Shown: positions 56,271 to 64,000 of the stretch, piece after piece
Layout: the number at the start of each line of letters is the position of its first letter
Numbering within the stretch: position 1 is the first letter of the stretch
Assembly: GCF_004000765.1 (NCBI RefSeq)
Contig: NZ_BILW01000010.1
Span: 118,188 to 182,187, forward strand
Reading direction: 5' to 3'
Length of the DNA stretch: 64,000 nucleotides
Source: Paenibacillus chondroitinus NBRC 15376
Lineage (GTDB): Bacteria > Bacillota > Bacilli > Paenibacillales > NBRC-103111
Program-made: the position numbers and the translations under genes
Notes under the pieces: model-generated
What the model was told of the DNA's origin: nothing
Seen by the model: only the letters and a program-made list of their open reading frames with translations
Database searches by the model: none

Positions 56271-56390
56271 ACACAATCTATTCACATGTGGATAGGCTTG
56301 CTCTATATATGGTTCATCCACATATCCACATATCCAGAGCCCCTACTGCTATTACTAATAAAGAATGTTATTATATAAAGATATGCTAAC
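56271..56390. other. oriC part 2: DnaA boxes, DnaA-trio and unwinding element
   Basis: Between dnaA and dnaN lie TGTGGATAG (56287), TCATCCACA (56314) and ATATCCACA (56322). A short G+C-richer stretch and then triplets CTA-CTG-CTA-TTA-CTA (56343-56357) match the DnaA-trio pattern described in B. subtilis. An AT-rich block (56358-56385) follows. This layout equals the basal unwinding system, so melting probably starts here, and oriC is bipartite around dnaA. Confidence 0.85.
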
Positions 56391-56422
56391 GCACCCCAAA
56401 AAAGAACTGCAGGAGTGAAGTC

Positions 56423-57565
56423 ATGAAATTAACGATCCTTAAAGACCATTTAATAGAATCCATTGGTCACGTTTCCAAAGCAATTTCGTCACGTACAACA
56501 ATTCCAATCCTTACAGGGATCAAAATAGATGCAACCTTAAGCGGTGTAACCCTTACGGCAAGCGATACCGATATTTCCATTCAAAGCTTTACGCCAAGTG
56601 AAAATGGTACGAACAAAATTATTCAGTTATATCAAGCCGGGAGTGTTGTGCTTCCAGCTAAATTTTTCGTTGAAATTATCCGTAAGCTCCCTGCTCAACT
56701 CATTGAAATTGAAGTAGGCAACAATTTTCAAACCATCATTCGTTCAGGTTCTTCTGAAATTCAAATTATGGGACTTGATCCGGATGAATATCCGCTGCTG
56801 CCGGAAATCGAAGAAAGCAAAATGCTGCGTCTTCCAAGCGATTTGCTTAAAACAATGATTAAACAAACGTCTTACGCAGTATCAACGAATGAGTCTACGC
56901 CGATTCTTACGGGTGTACTTTGGAATATCACTGGTGATAAACTGAAATTTATTGCTTGTGACCGTCATCGACTTGCCAGCCGCGAAGTTACTGTTGATAA
57001 CGATAACGCGCACAATTTGCCTAATATTGTTATTTCAGGCCGAACCTTGAATGAATTAAGCAAAATTTTGCCTGATCAAAACTCACTTATTGATATAGTT
57101 ATTTCGGACAATCAGGTTTTATTCAAAATTCATTCAATTTTATTTTACTCACGCATTTTGGATGGTACGTATCCGGATACATCGAAGCTCATTCCTCAGT
57201 CCTTCCAAACGGAAATGGTCGTTCCGACGAAAGAATTGGCTGAAGCCATCGATCGCGCTTACCTCCTTTCCAAAGAGGATAAGACGAATATTGTTAAAAT
57301 GATGATGCTGGAAGACCAAACCATCGAAATTTCATCCAGCTCCTCCGAGCTGGGCAAAGTAACGGAACAAATTAACTTGCAGCATATTGTCGGTGATTTA
57401 CTCAAAATCTCTTTTAACTCCAAATATATGCTTGATGCGCTCAAAGTTCTCGACTCAGAGTTTATTCATATTGGATTTACTGGAGCTATGCAGCCTATCA
57501 TCATGAAGCCGCAAGATTCGACAAACATTCTTCAGCTGATCTTGCCATATCGAACAACGAATTAA
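56423..57565 (+). CDS. dnaN: DNA polymerase III beta clamp
   Basis: The sliding clamp tethers polymerase III to DNA. The 380-residue protein shows the three-fold DnaN repeat, starting MKLTILKDHLIESIGHVSKA, with AISSRTTIPILTGI in the first repeat and the C-terminal MQPIIMKPQDSTNILQLILP, which closes the hydrophobic partner pocket. AGGAG lies 8 nt before the ATG. Confidence 0.98.
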   Translation: MKLTILKDHLIESIGHVSKAISSRTTIPILTGIKIDATLSGVTLTASDTDISIQSFTPSENGTNKIIQLYQAGSVVLPAKFFVEIIRKLPAQLIEIEVGNNFQTIIRSGSSEIQIMGLDPDEYPLLPEIEESKMLRLPSDLLKTMIKQTSYAVSTNESTPILTGVLWNITGDKLKFIACDRHRLASREVTVDNDNAHNLPNIVISGRTLNELSKILPDQNSLIDIVISDNQVLFKIHSILFYSRILDGTYPDTSKLIPQSFQTEMVVPTKELAEAIDRAYLLSKEDKTNIVKMMMLEDQTIEISSSSSELGKVTEQINLQHIVGDLLKISFNSKYMLDALKVLDSEFIHIGFTGAMQPIIMKPQDSTNILQLILPYRTTN

Positions 57566-57578
57566 GGAGTGCTCCAGT

Positions 57579-57794
57579 ATGAAGCAAATCGCTATTAACA
57601 CGGACTACATTACGCTCGGGCAGTTTCTCAAATTATCGGACTGTATATCCACAGGTGGACAAGCCAAATTTTTTGTTGTGGATACAAAAATCGAAGTGAA
57701 CGGACAGGCAGAAAATCGCAGAGGACGGAAACTCGTTCCGAAAGATATCGTTACCGTGGAGGGTTTCGGACAATTCGAAGTCGTTAGCTCCTGA
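57579..57794 (+). CDS. yaaA: S4-domain RNA-binding protein YaaA (RlbA)
   Basis: The 71-residue S4-like protein (ITLGQFLKLSDCISTGGQAK, VNGQAENRRGRKLVPKDIV) sits between dnaN and recF in Bacillales. It probably binds ribosomal RNA during assembly. It starts 13 nt after dnaN. Confidence 0.95.
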   Translation: MKQIAINTDYITLGQFLKLSDCISTGGQAKFFVVDTKIEVNGQAENRRGRKLVPKDIVTVEGFGQFEVVSS

Positions 57795-57822
57795 TTGGGC
57801 CAAGCCAGGAGGATGAGTAATC

Positions 57823-58941
57823 ATGTTTTTGAACAGACTCGCGCTTAAGTCTTACCGAAATTACGATCAGATCGAGTTGACCACGGATAGCAATGTCAAT
57901 ATCTTCGTAGGACCTAACGCACAGGGCAAAACGAATTTATTAGAATCCATTTATGTCTTGGCAATGACCAAATCACATCGTACTCATCAAGACAAAGAAC
58001 TGATCGGCTGGAACGGTGATCAAACGCAGCTGCATGCACAGATCCAAAAGCGATATGGCAGCTGTCAATTGGATCTCTCCATTTCAACCAAAGGCAAGAA
58101 AGCAAAAATTAATGGGCTCGAGCAAAAAAAGCTCAGCAACTTTATTGGAGCGCTTAATGTTGTTATGTTTGCGCCGGAAGATTTAGAAATTGTCAAAGGC
58201 ACGCCTGGTATCAGACGAAGATTTCTCGATATGGAGATTGGTCAGGTTCAGCCCTCCTATCTCTATGATTTATCGCAATATCAGAAAATTTTGCTTCAGC
58301 GTAACAATTATTTAAAGCAAAATTTTGCTGGAAAAGGCTCACCTGACGCGATGTTGGACATCTGGAATGAACAATTAGCACTGTATGGTGTTAAAATTAT
58401 GAAAAAGCGTCAAAACTTTATAAAGAAGCTGCAACAATGGGCTGAAACGATCCATCGAGGAATAACGAATGACAGTGAAGAGCTACTCATCCGCTATTCC
58501 CCTTCGTTTGACATGGGCTCGTTTGAAGATGAATCTGTTTTATTAAACCAATTTATGATAAAGTTATCTTTGGTCAGAGATCAGGAATTCCGAAGAGGCG
58601 TTACACTTGTGGGCCCTCATCGCGACGATCTTCTTTTTTACATCAACGACAAAGAAGTGCAAACCTACGGCTCCCAGGGGCAGCAGCGCACAACTGCACT
58701 CTCCCTTAAGCTGGCGGAGATTGAACTCATCCATGAGGAAGTTGGCGAATATCCTCTTTTATTACTTGATGATGTGCTTTCAGAGCTTGATGAATATAGG
58801 CAGACGCAGTTGATCCGCACGTTCCAAGAAAAAGTGCAAACGTTTATCACCACGACGGGTCTAGAGAGTGTCCATTTGGACCAACTGAACCATGCTTCCG
58901 TGTTTCATGTTTTGAAAGGAAATGTAAGTGGCAGGAGCTGA
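57823..58941 (+). CDS. recF: recombination protein RecF
   Basis: RecF loads RecA at gaps with RecO and RecR. The 372-residue SMC-like ATPase has Walker A GPNAQGKTNLLE (about 30-41), FAPEDLEIVKGTPGIRRRFLD, a signature YGSQGQQRTTALSLKLAE and Walker B LLLLDDVLSELD. AGGAGG precedes the ATG. Confidence 0.98.
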   Translation: MFLNRLALKSYRNYDQIELTTDSNVNIFVGPNAQGKTNLLESIYVLAMTKSHRTHQDKELIGWNGDQTQLHAQIQKRYGSCQLDLSISTKGKKAKINGLEQKKLSNFIGALNVVMFAPEDLEIVKGTPGIRRRFLDMEIGQVQPSYLYDLSQYQKILLQRNNYLKQNFAGKGSPDAMLDIWNEQLALYGVKIMKKRQNFIKKLQQWAETIHRGITNDSEELLIRYSPSFDMGSFEDESVLLNQFMIKLSLVRDQEFRRGVTLVGPHRDDLLFYINDKEVQTYGSQGQQRTTALSLKLAEIELIHEEVGEYPLLLLDDVLSELDEYRQTQLIRTFQEKVQTFITTTGLESVHLDQLNHASVFHVLKGNVSGRS

Positions 58942-58946
58942 GGAGC

Positions 58947-59195
58947 ATGTTTATTCATTTGGGTGGAGAAAAAATTATTCGAGCTTCCGAACTGATTGCT
59001 ATATTCGATATCTCGATAGAAAAATCCTCAAAAATATCGAAACAATTCATTCAACAAGCTGTTAAGGATAAAAAAACAGAAAAAATCGGTGAGGAAGAAT
59101 GCAAATCTCTCGTTGTTACGAAGAGTAAAGTGTATTATTCCCCGATCTCCTCTACCACGCTCAAGAAAAGAGCGCATCTTTTGTTAACGAACTAA
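58947..59195 (+). CDS. remB: extracellular matrix regulator RemB-like (YaaB, DUF370)
   Basis: The 82-residue protein starts MFIHLGGEKIIRASELIAIFD, the DUF370 signature of RemB/YaaB, which lies between recF and gyrB in Bacillales. In B. subtilis RemB promotes expression of biofilm matrix genes. It starts 5 nt after recF. Confidence 0.93.
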   Translation: MFIHLGGEKIIRASELIAIFDISIEKSSKISKQFIQQAVKDKKTEKIGEEECKSLVVTKSKVYYSPISSTTLKKRAHLLLTN

Positions 59196-59224
59196 CCTTT
59201 TGTTGTTCACATAAGAGAGTATAA

Positions 59225-61180
<1,956 letters not shown>

Positions 61181-61226
61181 ACGTCTTAGACGTTGTTAAC
61201 GATGTAAGCTTTCAGGAGGAACATTC

Positions 61227-63719
61227 ATGAGCGAAGAATTACGTTCGCAAGTCAAAGAAATTGACATTTCTACCGAAATGCGTACATCCTTCTTAGACTA
61301 TGCGATGAGTATCATTGTCAGTCGTGCACTGCCAGATGTAAGGGATGGTCTGAAGCCGGTTCATCGTCGTATTCTATACGCGATGTCAGAACTCGGCATG
61401 TCTCCAGATAAACCATATAAGAAATCAGCGAGAATCGTCGGCGAAGTAATCGGTAAGTACCATCCACACGGGGATTCCGCTGTTTATGAAACCATGGTTC
61501 GGATGGCGCAGGACTTCTCTCTTCGTTACATGCTCGTTGACGGCCATGGTAACTTTGGATCGATCGACGGCGATATGGCGGCAGCTATGCGTTATACGGA
61601 AGCTCGTTTGTCCAAAATTGCGATGGAACTACTGCGTGATATCAACAAAGAGACGATCGATTATGCGCCGAACTACGATGGAGAAGAACAAGAACCTGTT
61701 GTTCTCCCTTCCCGTTTTCCTAACTTGCTTGTGAACGGAAGCTCAGGGATCGCGGTAGGTATGGCTACGAATATTCCTCCGCATAACCTACGGGAAGTTA
61801 TTGAGGGTATTCAAATGTTGATCCAGAATCCTGAAATTACGCCTTTGGAGCTGATGACAGCGATCAAAGGGCCGGATTTCCCGACTGCTGGATTTATTCT
61901 GGGCCGTGAGGGCATCAGACAAGCGTATACAACAGGTAGAGGCTCTGTTACGATGCGGGCTAGAACCGTCATTGAAGAAAATAACAATAAGGCCAGAATC
62001 ATTGTTAATGAGCTGCCTTATCAAGTAAATAAAGCTAGATTGGTTGAGAAGATTGCCGAACTCGTTCGTGAGAAAAAGATTGACGGTATCACCGATCTTC
62101 GCGATGAATCCGACCGTAACGGAATGCGTGTTGTGATTGAGCTTCGCCGGGATGTGAATCCGAATGTCGTTCTCAATAACTTGTTTAAACAGACGGCTAT
62201 GCAGTCCAACTTCGGTATCATCATGTTGGCGCTTGTTAATGGCCAACCAAGAGTATTGAATCTTCGTGAGATGCTTCAGTACTATCTCAAACACCAGCAA
62301 GAAGTCATTCGTCGCAGAACCGAGTATGATTTGCGCAAAGCTGAAGCACGCGCTCATATCTTGGAAGGCTTGCGAATTGCATTGGACCATCTGGATCAAG
62401 TTATTGCATTGATTCGTGCTTCCAGAACCACTGAGGAAGCTAGAGATGGCCTCATGAACACGTTTAATTTGAGCTATGATCAAGCTCAAGCTATTCTGGA
62501 TATGCGCCTACAGCGTTTAACTGGATTAGAGCGTGAAAAAATTGAAGCTGAATACGAAGAACTCATGAAGAAAATCGCTGAACTCAAAGCGATTCTTGCT
62601 GACGAGCAGCTGATTCTAGCAATCATTAGCGAAGAGCTTAATGAGATTAAAGAGAAATTCGGTGACGAACGCCGTTCCGAAATTACAATTGGTGAGGAAA
62701 GCATCGAAGATGAAGACCTCATTCCACGAGAAGATGTCGTTATTACAATTACGCATACAGGTTACATTAAACGGTTACCTGTCACTACGTATAAGAACCA
62801 GAAGCGTGGTGGACGCGGGATTGTCGGAATGGGAACCAAAGACGACGACTTCGTAGAACATTTGTTCGTAACCAATACACATCATTACCTGATGTTCTTT
62901 ACGAATAAAGGTAAAGTGTATCGGTTGAAAGCTTATGAGATTCCAGATTTGAGCCGAACTGCGCGCGGGACTCCGATCATTAACTTGATCCAGATCGAGC
63001 AAGGTGAGACGATCAATGCTGTGATCCCAGTTGAGAGCTTCGAAACAGATCAATACTTATTCTTTGCGACGAAGCAAGGTGTTGTGAAGAAGACGCCAAT
63101 TGACGATTACTCCAATATTCGTAAAGGCGGTCTAATCGCGATTAATTTGCGTGAGGACGACGACCTTATCGGCGTTAAATTAACCGACGGCAATCAAGGT
63201 ATCATCATGGGGACCAAGTTCGGTATGTCGATTCATTTCCCAGAGCAAGATGTGCGTTCAATGGGAAGATCGGCTACTGGGGTGAAAGGTATTCAGCTTG
63301 ATGAGGAAGATGCTGTAATTGATATGGACGTAGTCCATGAAGATAATAGCGTATTGATTGTAACGACTAAGGGCTTCGGAAAAAGAACGCCTGTTTCCGA
63401 GTATCGTATCCAAACACGTGGTGGTAAAGGGATCAAAACCTTAAACATCACGGATAAGAATGGTCCTGTTGTAGGTCTTAAAGTCGTTCAAGAAGACGAA
63501 GATCTCATGATTATTACTGCTTCAGGAACGGTCATTCGGACAAGTATGGATGGTATTTCGGTTATGGGTCGTAACACGCAAGGTGTTCGTCTAATCAACA
63601 TTCGTGAGGATGATGAAGTAGGAACCCTGGCGAGAGTACAGAAGAACGAAGATCAAAATGAGAACGAAGAAGACGGCGATTGGGAAGAAACCGATACGGA
63701 ATCGACGGATACAGAATAA
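61227..63719 (+). CDS. gyrA: DNA gyrase subunit A
   Basis: GyrA carries the DNA cleavage-religation site. The 830-residue protein has the catalytic Tyr in [10 protein letters not shown] (Tyr123), and the quinolone-resistance region [11 protein letters not shown] with wild-type Ser and Glu. The C-terminal beta-pinwheel carries a GyrA box (QKRGGRG) near 530, and the protein ends in an acidic tail rich in Glu/Asp/Thr. AGGAGG lies 6 nt before the ATG. Confidence 0.98.
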   Translation: MSEELRSQVKEIDISTEMRTSFLDYAMSIIVSRALPDVRDGLKPVHRRILYAMSELGMSPDKPYKKSARIVGEVIGKYHPHGDSAVYETMVRMAQDFSLRYMLVDGHGNFGSIDGDMAAAMRYTEARLSKIAMELLRDINKETIDYAPNYDGEEQEPVVLPSRFPNLLVNGSSGIAVGMATNIPPHNLREVIEGIQMLIQNPEITPLELMTAIKGPDFPTAGFILGREGIRQAYTTGRGSVTMRARTVIEENNNKARIIVNELPYQVNKARLVEKIAELVREKKIDGITDLRDESDRNGMRVVIELRRDVNPNVVLNNLFKQTAMQSNFGIIMLALVNGQPRVLNLREMLQYYLKHQQEVIRRRTEYDLRKAEARAHILEGLRIALDHLDQVIALIRASRTTEEARDGLMNTFNLSYDQAQAILDMRLQRLTGLEREKIEAEYEELMKKIAELKAILADEQLILAIISEELNEIKEKFGDERRSEITIGEESIEDEDLIPREDVVITITHTGYIKRLPVTTYKNQKRGGRGIVGMGTKDDDFVEHLFVTNTHHYLMFFTNKGKVYRLKAYEIPDLSRTARGTPIINLIQIEQGETINAVIPVESFETDQYLFFATKQGVVKKTPIDDYSNIRKGGLIAINLREDDDLIGVKLTDGNQGIIMGTKFGMSIHFPEQDVRSMGRSATGVKGIQLDEEDAVIDMDVVHEDNSVLIVTTKGFGKRTPVSEYRIQTRGGKGIKTLNITDKNGPVVGLKVVQEDEDLMIITASGTVIRTSMDGISVMGRNTQGVRLINIREDDEVGTLARVQKNEDQNENEEDGDWEETDTESTDTE

Positions 63720-63729
63720 TAATTTGCAG

Positions 63730-63756
63730 GGATGGGCTTACAAACCCATCCTTTTT
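63730..63756 (+). terminator. terminator after gyrA
   Basis: GGATGGG-N8-CCCATCC stem (63730-63736 with 63745-63751) followed by TTTTT. Confidence 0.88.
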
Positions 63757-63802
63757 ATTTTACAATAGCATGTATAAGATAAAGTAAGGTGAGTGAGCGA
63801 TC

Positions 63803-63930
63803 GTGCCGACAGTAGCCGTTTCTCAATTAAAGTATGGCGAAAAACTAGGAGACAATGTAACAACGAAATTAGGGAATGTCCTTTTCAATAAAGGTAAAAT
63901 CCTGAATGAGAGAGATCTTGAGATTCTTAA
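63803..63930 (+). pseudogene. 5' fragment of a post-gyrA gene (possibly an HD-domain protein), broken at 63931
   Basis: From GTG 63803 the frame reads MPTVAVSQLKYGEKLGDNVT, then TKLGNVLFNKGKILNERDLE and ILK. This resembles the N-terminal domain seen before HD/HD-GYP phosphodiesterase domains, and I recall such a gene after gyrA in Paenibacillus. It loses continuity at 63931, where 23S rRNA sequence begins, and stops in frame at 63956. Whatever followed is missing. Confidence 0.6.
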
Positions 63931-64000
63931 GGCGAGTTACGTTCCCGTGCGAGGTTAAGTCGAAAAGACGGAGCCGCAGCGAAAGCGAGTCTGAATAGGG
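63931..64000 (+). rRNA. internal fragment of 23S rRNA (to window end)
   Basis: From 63931 the sequence reads GGCGAGTTACGTTCCCGTGC, GAGGTTAAG, then GGAGCCGCAGCGAAAGCGAG and TCTGAATAGGG. This matches the plus strand of bacterial 23S rRNA roughly 600 nt from its 5' end, as I recall it from B. subtilis with a few substitutions. No 16S, spacer or 23S 5' end precedes it. Real truncation or misassembly cannot be told apart here. Confidence 0.9.

Overview
The window is a chromosomal segment from a spore-forming, low-to-moderate GC Gram-positive bacterium, almost certainly Paenibacillus or a close relative. It contains the replication origin (oriC, dnaA at 54880) and the conserved gene order around it: rpmH-rnpA-yidC-jag, mnmE-mnmG-rsmG, noc-soj-parB, yyaC, rpsF-ssb-rpsR, gdpP-rplI-dnaB, purA and walRKHIJ-htrA-rlmH on one side, and dnaN-yaaA-recF-remB-gyrB-gyrA on the other. 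The sporulation gene yyaC, the parS sites, the WalRK module and the CxxH/CxxC mini-protein fit a Bacillales genome. Genes left of oriC are mostly on the minus strand and genes right of it on the plus strand, so nearly everything is co-directional with replication.

Region 1 (1-15.3 kb) is accessory. It holds an MHYT-PAS-GGDEF-EAL cyclic-di-GMP protein (cut by the window edge), a GNAT acetyltransferase, two TM2 membrane proteins, a BlaI/BlaR1-type sensor-repressor pair under a textbook operator, an MFS pump, an ABC-F ATPase with a possible attenuator leader, a lone trpB, a flavodoxin-fold oxidoreductase, and a divergent SDR/XRE-regulator pair. It also carries three deletion scars: DUF4956 fused to a histidine kinase remnant, a YdeI-like gene with an internal deletion, and an alpha/beta hydrolase fused to an unidentified gene remnant.

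Region 2 (15.4-34.8 kb) is core. rlmH, the CxxH/CxxC protein, htrA and the walRKHIJ operon govern cell-wall homeostasis, followed by an M23/LysM/G5 peptidoglycan hydrolase. purA follows, with PurR boxes, a strong sigma-A promoter and a ~250-nt structured leader that looks like an attenuator. Then come dnaB, rplI, gdpP, a DUF2232 gene and the rpsF-ssb-rpsR operon.

Region 3 (34.9-41 kb) is a small accessory block: a YjzC-like protein, a membrane protein, an ABC transporter plus two-component system cassette with an associated secreted protein, and a lipoprotein. Region 4 (41-54.2 kb) returns to core: tRNA-Ser(CGA), an MscS-type channel, yyaC, a cysteine-desulfurase-like enzyme, parB/soj/noc with parS sites, the tRNA-modification genes, and yidC/rnpA/rpmH.

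Region 5 (54.2-64 kb) is oriC, with DnaA-box clusters on both sides of dnaA and a DnaA-trio/AT-rich unwinding element before dnaN, then dnaN to gyrA. At the extreme right the reading frame of a small post-gyrA gene runs abruptly into an internal piece of 23S rRNA (63931 onward). That is either a real deletion or a misassembly.
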